From positions 1,736,001 through 1,800,000 of the forward strand of contig NZ_AP023396.1 of NCBI RefSeq assembly GCF_014466955.1: a stretch of DNA of 64,000 nucleotides, in the 5' to 3' direction. Made by a program: the position numbers and the translations under genes. Shown piece by piece: positions 35,696 to 43,442 of this stretch. Under the pieces are notes generated by a model. The model had not been told where the DNA came from. It did no database searches and worked only from the letters and a program-made list of their open reading frames with translations. This stretch comes from Nocardia wallacei (GTDB lineage: Bacteria; Actinomycetota; Actinomycetes; Mycobacteriales; Mycobacteriaceae). Within the stretch, counting starts at the first letter, position 1, and each line of letters opens with the position of its first letter.

Positions 35696-36394
35696 CTATT
35701 GACCTTCGAGGACGCCGGGAGTGCCGTGCAGGATCACACTCTGCTGGAGCAGGATGCGTGTCCTACCGAACGGATTCACCGGCCCCGCAGGGTCGGCCGT
35801 GCCGAAGGAGATACCGAACAGCAGCTTGAGATCCTCACGAACATCCAGGAACTCGCGGACGGTATCGGCATAGATCCCGAGCATGGTCTGCGGAATACCG
35901 GCGAACCCCCGGGATGCCAGCGAGAGCAGGAAGTTCTGCGCGTACATACCGATGTCACCGGCCGTCCGCACCCCGTCGCCCAGGGCTGGCATGAACAGGA
36001 AAGCGACATGGGGAGCCCCGAAGAACTCCAGGTTTTCGCGGACCGCCGCCCTCCTGCCTTCGAGATCCGTGCGCGCGACGCCGAGGGATCCGTAGTAGCT
36101 CGCGGCCAGGGCCTGCGCCCGCTCGAGATAGATGCCGTCGCCGTAGCCATCGGTGAAATCCGGGGAGGTGCGTCCCTCCGTGTCGGCCTGAAGCAGTTCC
36201 TCGGCGAGCGCGTCGCGCTCCGCGCCCGAGACAACATGCACGGTCCACGGCTGGGTATTGCTGTTCGAAGGGGCCGTCTGCGCGTCTTCGAGCACGCCGC
36301 GGATGTCCGCCGGGGAAAGCGGGGCGGGCAGGAACTTGCGGGGGGAGCGCCGGGAGCGTACGAGGTCGGTGAAGAGGGACGCTGTGCCGGACAA
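35696..36394 (-). CDS. Nitroreductase-family flavoprotein
   Basis: The 232-residue product starts at TTG 36394, chosen because AAAGGA lies seven bases ahead and the family is normally 200-230 residues; the open frame extends about 34 codons further. It has SRRSPRKFLPAPLSPADI, the FMN-phosphate contact region, then QTAPSNSNTQPW and the C-terminal LLFGISFGTADP. These enzymes reduce nitro groups, quinones or enones with NAD(P)H and could also supply reduced flavin. It lies on the same strand as the SMP-30-like relic and between TetR operators. Confidence 0.9.
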   Translation of the reverse strand: MSGTASLFTDLVRSRRSPRKFLPAPLSPADIRGVLEDAQTAPSNSNTQPWTVHVVSGAERDALAEELLQADTEGRTSPDFTDGYGDGIYLERAQALAASYYGSLGVARTDLEGRRAAVRENLEFFGAPHVAFLFMPALGDGVRTAGDIGMYAQNFLLSLASRGFAGIPQTMLGIYADTVREFLDVREDLKLLFGISFGTADPAGPVNPFGRTRILLQQSVILHGTPGVLEGQ

Positions 36395-36582
36395 GGCGTT
36401 TCCTTTCCAAGGCGCGCAGTCGCCGACAGGGCGGCCGGGCACAATGCTGTCTGCTCCAAGGCGACAGCCGTCGTAAGGGCCGGGTGTGGCACGCACTTTG
36501 CAGGTACCGGCAGGCTGCTTGCAGACCGCGGCACGGCACGACCACCCGGTCGAAGTGTGGGGACTGCGCGCTCTTCGTGTTC

Positions 36583-36615
36583 GTGTATGTGACGTGTTGG
36601 GTGTACGTGACGTAC
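36583..36615. promoter_or_regulatory. Direct repeats with a palindrome upstream of the nitroreductase
   Basis: GTGTATGTGACGT (36583-36595) and GTGTACGTGACGT (36601-36613) differ by one base and are 18 bases apart. The second copy overlaps a perfect 13-base palindrome GTACGTGACGTAC (36603-36615). It lies about 190 bases upstream of the nitroreductase start and differs from the ACGGAGG operators nearby. It is probably a binding site for another regulator. Confidence 0.45.
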
Positions 36616-36748
36616 CAGCGGGGTCGGTCGGCGGCGGGCGGGGCGCGATTCATCTCCACGATGGGCTGCGAGATGGCAGTAGCCGGGAGGGCGCGAAACG
36701 CTCCGGGACGCTGTCGCGGAGACGATCGCGCCGACGCATGCGTTGCCG

Positions 36749-37656
36749 TCAGTCCCGGATTCCCGCCACCTCGACCTCGATGGCTTCGATCCGGCCCGTG
36801 GTATCGAAGCCGTTGACGAGGCGCTCGGGGCTTGTATCCGAGATGAGCAGGTAGAGGGTCCGCATCTCCGGTCCGCCGAGGATCGCGTCCACGGCGAATG
36901 TGCCGCCGTCGGGATACGCGGCGTCGGGTTCGATCCGGATGACGTCGGTGACCTCGCCGCCTTCGCGGACACGCCGGAATTCACCGATCCATGGGAAGGC
37001 CGCCCACACCGCACCCTCACTGTCGATGCCGATGCCATCGATGGACTCGGTGTCCGTTGACCCGAATTCGGCGAACACTCGCTGGTCGGTCAGCGCACCG
37101 TCGTCGGTCACGGTGAACGCGGTGAGCCTGGTACGTGGTGCCCGGAACGATTCTGCGACGACCAGGGTGCGCCCGTCGCCGGAGATCGCGATGCCGTTGG
37201 GAATATCAGGTCCTCGCCGCCCGTGTCGATCCGGCCGTCGGGATGGCGGATGATCAAACTCACGCCGACGGGATCGGTTCCGAAGGGAAAGCCCTGCGGG
37301 CCGATATATGCGCGGCCCTCCCGGTCCACTGCCATATCGTTGGGATGGAACGCGACCGGCGCGAGATCGGCGAGTTCCTCGAGCCCACTACTTCCCACGC
37401 GCAGCAGCCGTCCGTCGTCGATGGAAACAACCATCGGTGTCCCATCGGGGCCGAACCCGAGACCCGAGGGGCGCCCGGGTACATCGGCGATATCCTCGGG
37501 TGGCTCGCCAGGGGAGAGGCGACTGATCTTGCACCGGGTCATATCCGAGAACCAGAGCGCCCCGCGGTGCCACCGGGCGCCCTCGAGGTAGCCGAGATCA
37601 CCCTGCGCCACAATGCGGCGAGCGTCGGCGGGCCAAACCCTTGGCGAATGACTCAT
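36749..37656 (-). pseudogene. SMP-30/gluconolactonase-like protein with one frameshift
   Basis: From ATG 37656 the frame encodes a beta-propeller of the SMP-30/LRE type (EGARWHRGALWFSDM, GRPSGLGFGPDGTPM, HPNDMAVDREGRAYIG). At 37199-37201 (plus strand GGG) one base is missing: FPNGI becomes FPTAS. The remaining blades continue in the next frame to 36749 (DGIGIDSEGAVWAAFP, GGTFAVDAILGG). Corrected, it is about 302 residues, a normal length. Enzymes of this family hydrolyse lactones. A single lesion in a G-run could also be a sequence error. Confidence 0.82.
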
Positions 37657-37725
37657 AAATCCTCCTTGATGAAAACTGCGGTCCCGGACGTCGGCGGCTC
37701 GAGCCTGAGCGCGGGGCCCGGCGTT

Positions 37726-38319
37726 TTACGCCTTCTCGTCCCGCTGGCGGTAGCCGCTCGCGAGGAGGGTGCGGAGCCGGTCGAGTGATTCCTCGTCGGC
37801 GCCGTTGCCCTTGATCCAGGCAATGGAACAGGCTGCGAGGAACAGGTCGTAGCCACGCACCGACGCGCGTACCTGTCCCGTGCTCTGGGCTGCTTCCACG
37901 TATTTGTCGGTGGCGGCGATGAAGATGTCGCAAGGAATGGTGAGCGGATTGTCCGGGTCCTGCTCCTGGGCCGCGGCCATGAGCGGGTCCGGGAGCCCGC
38001 TGAAGGCGCTGAAGTACTCCTCCATTGCCCGTAGCCACAGTTCCAACGCCTCGCCGGCATCGCCCAACTGTTCGATGTCCGCTCGGCGGGCCACCAGCTC
38101 CTCGGAGCGTGTCTGCAGAACGGCCGCCAGCAGCGCTTCCCGGGTGGGGAAGTGCCGGTACAGGGTGCCGGGCCCGACGCCCGCCTCCTTGGCCACCGCC
38201 TCCAGGGAGGTGCCGACCCCATGCTGGAGGAAGTGACGCTGCGCGGTCTCCAGCAGAGCCGCGCGGTTGCGCTGGACGTCCGCGCGGGGCTTGCGCCCCC
38301 GTTGCTCACTGACGTTCAT
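37726..38319 (-). CDS. TetR-family regulator of the xenobiotic gene group (probable)
   Basis: The 197-residue regulator starts at ATG 38319 with AGGAGG just ahead. Its HTH spans residues about 18-60 (TSLEAVAKEAGVGPGTLYRHF), and the C-terminal part is an all-helical ligand domain. Two imperfect copies of the 17-base palindrome found at 35505-35552 lie 39 to 90 bases upstream of its start, so it very likely represses its own promoter and the one at 35560. The ligand is unknown. Confidence 0.92.
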   Translation of the reverse strand: MNVSEQRGRKPRADVQRNRAALLETAQRHFLQHGVGTSLEAVAKEAGVGPGTLYRHFPTREALLAAVLQTRSEELVARRADIEQLGDAGEALELWLRAMEEYFSAFSGLPDPLMAAAQEQDPDNPLTIPCDIFIAATDKYVEAAQSTGQVRASVRGYDLFLAACSIAWIKGNGADEESLDRLRTLLASGYRQRDEKA

Positions 38320-38357
38320 GTGCCCTCCTACCTCCGGTGATACTGCTGCCATTCAAA

Positions 38358-38409
38358 ACGGATGCGACCTCCGTATGAAATTCGAGCATAAAGCGGAGGT
38401 GGCATCCGG
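38358..38409. promoter_or_regulatory. Operator pair of the TetR gene
   Basis: ACGGATGCGACCTCCGT (38358-38374) and GCGGAGGTGGCATCCGG (38393-38409) are imperfect versions of the palindrome ACGGAGGnnnCCTCCGT seen twice at 35505-35552. Their centres are 35 bases apart. They sit just upstream of the TetR start, consistent with autoregulation. Confidence 0.65.
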
Positions 38410-38646
38410 TCAACTCGTGGGTCGGTCACCGAGGTCTTACCGTGACCCTGGGGACGGTTGTCTTATGTCCGAGGGACTGTTCCTGCTGGACGATGGGCGC
38501 GACCTTCTGGCCTCCGCTACGGCGGAAAATCGGACCGCTCCTGACACCGTGCTCGCAATCGTCGGCGGCACGAACACCGGTCCGCACCGCCAACCGAATC
38601 CGCCTCCACAAGCGGCGATCGACAACGCAGCCGCAGTTCACGCGGT

Positions 38647-38831
38647 TCACCACTGCACGATCTGGTCGAGTTCGGCGCGACGCGTTGGTAACTGTTGGCC
38701 GGGTGGTCACGGTCCGGGCGGCCGAACGAGATTCCGAGAAGTACAGCGCGGTCTGCAAGGATTTCGAAGAACTGCCGCAGGAACGGGGCGTAGGTGGCGA
38801 GTGCTGCTCGAGGTGTGGCCCACAGGCTCAA
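38647..38831 (-). pseudogene. Nitroreductase C-terminal fragment
   Basis: The minus strand encodes AALATYAPFLRQFFEI and VLLGISFGRPDRDHPANSYQ, the C-terminal part of a nitroreductase. After a one-base shift it continues TRRAELDQIVQW and a TGA at 38649-38647. No N-terminal part is found upstream. It is a remnant different in sequence from the intact nitroreductase at 35696. Confidence 0.7.
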
Positions 38832-39312
38832 AGGTGGGCGCAGACTTGAGCAAGCCCCGCGGTTACCCCGCGCTTTCGTTGTCGAGGTGGCGTCGGCGTC
38901 AGGTGTCTATCGGGGGAGGGCGATGCTCGTGGAGTCGAATGCGCATCGCCGGTCGTGTAGCTTTTCCCTGGTCGGCCGTCTGTTGAGGTGTCGTGCGTCG
39001 TCTTGGGCGTAGCCGGCCGGCCGCTGTGTGGTTTACGGGTCGACTTGACGTCTGACGACAGGTCATCGAGGGGCGAGTGTTCGTTGTTGCGGTAGCTTCC
39101 GGCTGGTTCGCCCCGGGGCCCGTGCGGTAGGGTCCCGGCGGTAGTTTCTCACTGGGACGCTGTATTCTGTTGTGGCTGGACGTAATTGCCCGGATTGCCG
39201 CGTGCTGGTGTGCCCGTCTGCGTTGCCATCGCAGGGACCGGTCGCTGGGGTCGATGCCGAACGTCGATACCGCGCCCGGTCGATGAGTCTTATGAACCTC
39301 TTTGTGGGGGTC
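38832..39312. other. Intergenic, no gene recognised
   Basis: The stretch of 480 bases between the nitroreductase fragment and the tRNA-like 3' end has no convincing gene. A minus-strand frame continuing from the recombinase across the tRNA-like sequence (RGLEPLTPTKRF and on to 39063) is a read-through frame without family motifs. Confidence 0.45.
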
Positions 39313-39340
39313 AGGGGTTCGAGTCCCCTTAGAGGACGTC

Positions 39341-39847
39341 TTACGTGGTGAGTTTCTTGTAGCAGGTCAGCGCTGCGGCGAGTTGTAGAAATGCTGCGAA
39401 GAGGCGGCCGTGTCGTTCGTAGCGGATCGTCAAGCGCCGGTATCCGGTCAACCATGCAATGGTCCGTTCGATCTTCCAACGGTGCTTACCCAGCCTCGTG
39501 GGATCCTCGATCCCACGACGAGCGATCCGAGGCACGATCCCGCGAGCACGCAGCCACCGGCGATGGACATCGAAGTCGTAACCCTTGTCCGCCCGCAGTT
39601 TGGCGGGCTTGCCGCGACGAGGGCCGCGCTGCGAGCGCACCCGCGGAATCGATTCGACCATCGGGGCGAGCATCACCGAGTCGTGGGTGTTCCCGGCAGA
39701 AACACCGGTGACCAGCGGTATCCCGTTCGCGTCCGAAATGACGTGGATCTTGGATCCTTTCTTGCCACGGTCGACCGGGCTGCGGCCGGTCAGCGATCCC
39801 CTTTTTTCGCTCGCACACTCGCCGCGTCCAGGATCGCCGCGCTCCAA
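39341..39847 (-). CDS. IS5-family transposase, C-terminal frame
   Basis: This frame carries the DDE catalytic residues of an IS5-type transposase: Asp in GNTHDSVMLAP, Asp in LRADKGYDFD and Glu in RWKIERTIAWL. It has no good start of its own and is expected to be translated by a minus-one shift from the upstream frame at AAAAAAGGGG (plus-strand complement 39798-39807). The join gives VRAKKRGSLTGRSPVDRG, typical of the family. The frame is intact, so the element may be active. Confidence 0.93.
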   Translation of the reverse strand: MERGDPGRGECASEKRGSLTGRSPVDRGKKGSKIHVISDANGIPLVTGVSAGNTHDSVMLAPMVESIPRVRSQRGPRRGKPAKLRADKGYDFDVHRRWLRARGIVPRIARRGIEDPTRLGKHRWKIERTIAWLTGYRRLTIRYERHGRLFAAFLQLAAALTCYKKLTT

Positions 39848-40149
39848 TCGAGATCGCCGGCGAGGCCGAGCCGGTCGAGGATCGCCCGATGCAACGCCTC
39901 GAATACCCCGGCATCAGCCCACACCATGAACCGGCGATGTGCGGTCGGAACGCTCACACCGAATGACGGCGGCAGATGCCTCCAAGCGCAACCGCTGGTC
40001 AATACGAACACCACCGCAGTGAAGACCGCTCGCTCGTCCGCCGGAGCTGTCCCGCCGCCCTGAGGTCTCGGCGTGAACTCGGGGAGCAGCGGTTTCACGA
40101 TGTCCCACAACGCATCCGGGACCAGCCGTTGAGCAAGCCTGTCGACCAC
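39790..40149 (-). CDS. IS5-family transposase, N-terminal frame
   Basis: The 119-residue frame encodes the DUF4096-type N-terminal domain of IS5 transposases (RLVPDALWDIVKPLLPEF, TSGCAWRHLPPSFGVS, RRFMVWADAGVFEALH). It ends at VRAKKGDR inside the slippery A-run that leads to the catalytic frame. Alone it may bind DNA or regulate. Confidence 0.93.
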   Translation of the reverse strand: MVDRLAQRLVPDALWDIVKPLLPEFTPRPQGGGTAPADERAVFTAVVFVLTSGCAWRHLPPSFGVSVPTAHRRFMVWADAGVFEALHRAILDRLGLAGDLDWSAAILDAASVRAKKGDR

Positions 40150-40174
40150 GGGTCACATCATGCCGGACAACGAA

Positions 40175-41953
40175 TTACACCCACGTAAGACGTCCTCTTA
40201 GCTCCACCATAGGGTCACTACTAGAACCCGGGGCTGAATGAACGCCCTGGAGTAGGACCCCTACTCCTCCCTTCATTCGGGAGTTGCCTGATTCAGGAGC
40301 ATCCCGGCTTGTCTTGTGCCGGGTTGCGCCGCATGTTCCTGCTTGTGCCCGTTGGGCGGCGTGTAGCTGTCCGAAGGGTTCGTGCAGGCGGTGGCCGTTG
40401 ATCTGCTCGTCGTCGATGTAGAGCTGTTGGAAGATTGCCTGATTGAACAGGCGGCGCTGGTGTTCGTTGCAGCGGCGATACAGTTCTTGGGGGTTCTCCA
40501 GCAGTGTGAGCGCGGCGTCGATGAGTCGGGCGCTGGATGACAGGTCTTCGGTCGTTGTTGCCAGGCGTTCGGTCAGTCGTCGCCGTTGGTGGGCGATGTC
40601 GCGGAGTTTGGCTTTGATCTTGGGCTGCGGAAGGGTGGCGTCGGCTGCCAGGTCGATGAGGTTCTCTTCCTGGGCGTCGAGTGCCTGCAGTTCGGTGGTC
40701 AGTTGTTTCTGGAGGAGTCGGTCGGCGGTCTCTTGAGCGTTGATGGCTTCGGCGATCTGGTTGCGGATGCTGGTGATGAAGTCGCTGCGGAATCGGATCG
40801 TCGCGTAGTGCGCCTCGACGGCGTCTTCGACAAGGGCGACGTTGATGTGTGGCGCGTTGCAGGTGCCCTTCTGTTTGTTGCGGCAGAAGAAGTAGAGGTA
40901 TTCGTTGCCGTGTCGGTTGGTTGTTCGCTGGATGATCATCCGCCCGACGGTCCCGGTCCGCTGGCAGCGTCCGCAGAACAGTGACCCTTTGAGGTAGTGG
41001 TGGTGGACGCGTCGGCGTTCGTGGGCGTTGGTCCGGGATTCGAGGATCTCTTGGACGTTGTCGAAGAGGTTCTCGTCGATCAGCGGCTCGTGTCGGCCCT
41101 GCATCTCCTCGCCCTTGTAGATGACGTAGCCGAGGTAGTAGCGGTCGCGCAGCATCGTCGAGAGCTTGTTTTTGGATACTCGTTGGGCGGGGTGGCGGTG
41201 GGTCGGTCGGGTGCGCAGTCCGCGGTCGTAGAGTTCCTCGGATAGTTCGTCGAGGGTGTAGTCGCCGGTGGCGTACAGCTGGAACGCGAGCTGGACGAGC
41301 GGTGCGCGTTCGGGGTCGACGCCGATGGTGCGGATCTCGCGGCCGTCGAATCGGTCGAAGATGTTGAGGTACCCGAGCCGGGCGCGGCCGAGTGTGCCGC
41401 CGTTGCGGGCTTTCTGGCCCATCTTGTAGGAGATGTCGGCGCCGGACTCGCGGGACTGGTACTCGTTGAAGGTGGCGAGGATGCCGTGCATGAGCTGGCC
41501 GACCGGCGAGTCGTCGATGGATTCAGTGGCGGAGACCAGGGTGACGTTTCGCTTGCGGAGGTCGGCCATGACGATGGCGTCGTCGAACCGGTTTCGGGCC
41601 ATACGAGACAGTTTGTAGACGATGACGTAGTCGACGTCTTGATGGTTTCGAATTCGAGCGAGCAGTTTTTGGAACTCGACTCGTTTCGACATTTCGGTCG
41701 CACTCCGGCCAGGCTCGATGTATTCGTCGACGATGGTCAGGCCGAGTTGATTTGCCTTGTTCTGGCAGGCGACACGTTGAGCGGGAATCGATATGCCTTC
41801 CGGGTCGTAGTCTGTCTTGAACTGCCCCGGCGATGAGACACGTAGGTAGATGACAGCACGGTCGCCCGCCTTCAAAGGTGCTGGCAGTGATGGGAGTTCG
41901 GATGCCAAGTCGTCATCCGCATCGTTCCCCGGGCCTACGTACGCGCTCACCAT
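40175..41953 (-). CDS. Large serine recombinase, copy B (3' end altered by IS5)
   Basis: The 592-residue protein has a resolvase domain (residues about 31-180, catalytic serine in YLRVSSPGQ, SRMARNRFDDAIVMADLRKR), a recombinase domain (LSTMLRDRYYLGYVIYKGEE), a zinc ribbon (CGRC ... CRNKQKGTC) and a C-terminal coiled coil. The last codons, from LRGRLTWV, come from the IS5 end; before that insertion the frame ran on through the tRNA-like sequence as VELRGLEPLTPT. The catalytic parts are whole, so activity is possible. The first 410 codons are identical to copy A. Confidence 0.93.
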   Translation of the reverse strand: MVSAYVGPGNDADDDLASELPSLPAPLKAGDRAVIYLRVSSPGQFKTDYDPEGISIPAQRVACQNKANQLGLTIVDEYIEPGRSATEMSKRVEFQKLLARIRNHQDVDYVIVYKLSRMARNRFDDAIVMADLRKRNVTLVSATESIDDSPVGQLMHGILATFNEYQSRESGADISYKMGQKARNGGTLGRARLGYLNIFDRFDGREIRTIGVDPERAPLVQLAFQLYATGDYTLDELSEELYDRGLRTRPTHRHPAQRVSKNKLSTMLRDRYYLGYVIYKGEEMQGRHEPLIDENLFDNVQEILESRTNAHERRRVHHHYLKGSLFCGRCQRTGTVGRMIIQRTTNRHGNEYLYFFCRNKQKGTCNAPHINVALVEDAVEAHYATIRFRSDFITSIRNQIAEAINAQETADRLLQKQLTTELQALDAQEENLIDLAADATLPQPKIKAKLRDIAHQRRRLTERLATTTEDLSSSARLIDAALTLLENPQELYRRCNEHQRRLFNQAIFQQLYIDDEQINGHRLHEPFGQLHAAQRAQAGTCGATRHKTSRDAPESGNSRMKGGVGVLLQGVHSAPGSSSDPMVELRGRLTWV

Positions 41954-42023
41954 GGAGATTCCTTATTCTCGACGTCACGGTATTTTCGCGATCGATATTA
42001 TTATGATTCGACAGAGGGTGTTA
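40724..42023. repeat. Direct repeat B (pairs with 1-1300)
   Basis: This is identical to bases 1-1300 and in the same orientation. The match ends at 42023 (TGTTA), about 70 bases upstream of the recombinase start. Homology beyond this point is only partial. Confidence 0.95.
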
Positions 42024-42091
42024 TATTCCTTGTGGTCCTTAATTCTGTGGTCGTTAATTCGAGATCTATCAAATTTGTGAATCGGGGGATT

Positions 42092-42448
42092 TCAGGCGGC
42101 CTTTTTGTTGGAGTTGAATTCTGTAGTTTCATCCAGGATTGATGAATTCTTCGGAGGTTGTGCCGCGTCTTCATTGCGTGACTCTTCTGCCGTGGTCAAG
42201 AGGCTGGACAGCAGGCGGGCAAGCTTGCGGGTATCGGGCGGGTCTCGGCGGGTGTCACGTACAGAAACGCGCTGCGCCCGTGGCTTCGCCTGGCTATCCC
42301 GATGTTCGACCCGACCGGCCGGATGCTTATCCGGGCGTGGCTCATCGGTTTCCGCAGGCACGGGCTCGACAGCGGCTTCGGTCGACGAGTCGATCGGGTC
42401 GTGCCCCGATGGCAGGTTCACTCCGATATGGGGGTCGGGTCGGTTCAC
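42092..42448 (-). CDS. Small hydrophilic protein upstream of the recombinase
   Basis: A 118-residue protein starts at GTG 42448, chosen because GGAGG lies about five bases ahead. It is rich in Pro, Asp, Arg and Glu. The one ordered-looking segment (TRKLARLLSSLLTTAEES) could be an amphipathic helix, and the C-terminus is SILDETTEFNSNKKAA. The stop lies 138 bases before the recombinase start on the same strand. A truncated homologue lies in the same position next to copy A, so gene and recombinase form a module. Function is unknown. Confidence 0.65.
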   Translation of the reverse strand: MNRPDPHIGVNLPSGHDPIDSSTEAAVEPVPAETDEPRPDKHPAGRVEHRDSQAKPRAQRVSVRDTRRDPPDTRKLARLLSSLLTTAEESRNEDAAQPPKNSSILDETTEFNSNKKAA

Positions 42449-42808
42449 GGTGGTCCTCCAGTGTCCAGATCTGTCCACCGGCACCAAGGCGGTGCCGAGG
42501 CGGCCTCTACGGGTAACTCCTCGTTTTCGGCCCCGGATTGGACACACCAACCCCCGTAAACCACTCCACCGACGGCCGGTGGAACGGCCGGATTCGACGT
42601 AGTGGCATGCCCGGAGGCCCTGCGTCGCGGCGATCGAAGCACACCTCGGCGCGGGTCCGCAGGGCTGTGTGATGGTTGCGGCCTTGAGCGGCAACCGTAG
42701 GCGTGGCCAGGCTCGAGGCGCTCGATATCAGCCCGGCGCCTCGCATCGGGCAATCGGCTTCTCCGGCTGGCTAGTTGTCTTCTCGCCCCGATTCCGGGGC
42801 TGGCGGCT
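42449..42808. other. Intergenic, no gene recognised
   Basis: About 360 bases between the small gene and the acetyltransferase. Open frames lack motifs and ribosome sites; no repeats or RNA genes are apparent. Confidence 0.45.
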
Positions 42809-43414
42809 TCACATGTTGATGGTCATGGCCCACATGGTGGGCCTGGCACCTACTGGTAGATGGAAGCTTTCAGTGGTCGCGAACCCCAGTCGCTGGTAGT
42901 AGGGGGTGTTGTCTTCCCGGGTGCATACGAGGTAGGCAGGGGTGGCGGGAGCCGATGTCAGGCGATCGGTGATCAGGCGTGTCGCGTAGCCGTGCCCTTG
43001 GTGTGCGGGTGAGGTTCCGATGTTGGCTAGGTACCAATGTTCGGGCTGGTGGGGGTGGTGTCGATCGAGGGTGCGCCGGACGGTGATCGCAGCGAATGTG
43101 CGGCTGGTGAGGGCGGGCAGAAGGTCGGGTGCGGCACGCAGGGTGGTGCTGACGGGTTGGTCCCATCGGGCGGGTGGGTCCCAGACGGCGACTGAGCGGA
43201 TGACTCCGTCGGGGTCGGTGGCGACGCGAACTCCTCCGCCGGGGAGGTGGAAGTGGCGCAGGGAGGCGGTGAAGTACCTGGGCAGGGCGCGGTGGCGCTG
43301 CTGCGGGTTGGGCCAGATCGCGCTCATGAGCGGGTCGTCGCGGAAGGCGTCGGCGAGTACCTGGGCGCAGTCGGTGATGTCCGCGGTGGTGGCGGCACGG
43401 GTGGTGATCGGCAC
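42809..43414 (-). CDS. GNAT-family N-acetyltransferase
   Basis: The 201-residue protein starts at GTG 43414, with GGAG nine bases ahead; the open frame goes on to 43474. It has the GNAT fold with the acetyl-CoA loop GTSPAHQGHGYATRLI and the C-terminal EDNTPYYQRLGFATTESFHL. Such enzymes acetylate small amines, antibiotics or proteins. It is divergent from the P450 at 43443, leaving only about 30 bases for both promoters. Substrate is unknown. Confidence 0.88.
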   Translation of the reverse strand: MPITTRAATTADITDCAQVLADAFRDDPLMSAIWPNPQQRHRALPRYFTASLRHFHLPGGGVRVATDPDGVIRSVAVWDPPARWDQPVSTTLRAAPDLLPALTSRTFAAITVRRTLDRHHPHQPEHWYLANIGTSPAHQGHGYATRLITDRLTSAPATPAYLVCTREDNTPYYQRLGFATTESFHLPVGARPTMWAMTINM

Positions 43415-43442
43415 GGCGGACTCCTGATGGGTTGGCACACTG

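Larger units (their letters stand above)
39332..40197 (-). mobile_element. IS5-family element (IS427-like)
   Basis: The 866-bp element has perfect 17-base inverted ends, GAGGACGTCTTACGTGG at 39332-39348 and its complement at 40181-40197. A 3-base target duplication TTA flanks it (39329-39331 and 40198-40200). A TNA target fits the IS427 subgroup. It carries two overlapping frames joined by a slippery run. The insertion hit the acceptor stem of a tRNA-like end and the 3' part of the serine recombinase gene. Confidence 0.95.
39313..40209 (+). other. tRNA-like 3' end (att-site type), split by IS5
   Basis: With the IS and one TTA copy removed, the plus strand reads a T-arm AGGGG-TTCGAGT-CCCCT (39313-39329) and then TAGCTCCACCA, a 7-base acceptor strand, discriminator A and CCA (39330-39331 plus 40201-40209). 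No matching 5' acceptor GGAGCTA or anticodon arm is found upstream, so this is only the 3' end of a tRNA or tmRNA. Such 3' ends are common attachment sites of integrating elements. The recombinase frame overlaps it on the other strand. Confidence 0.65.

Noticed and set aside
35462..36592. 376-codon plus-strand frame across the nitroreductase
   Set aside because: The minus strand encodes a clear nitroreductase; the plus frame has no family features.
39063..39331. Recombinase frame continuing past the IS5 site to 39063 as a separate gene
   Set aside because: The sequence RGLEPLTPT is the translation of a tRNA-like 3' end on the wrong strand, and the rest has no motif.
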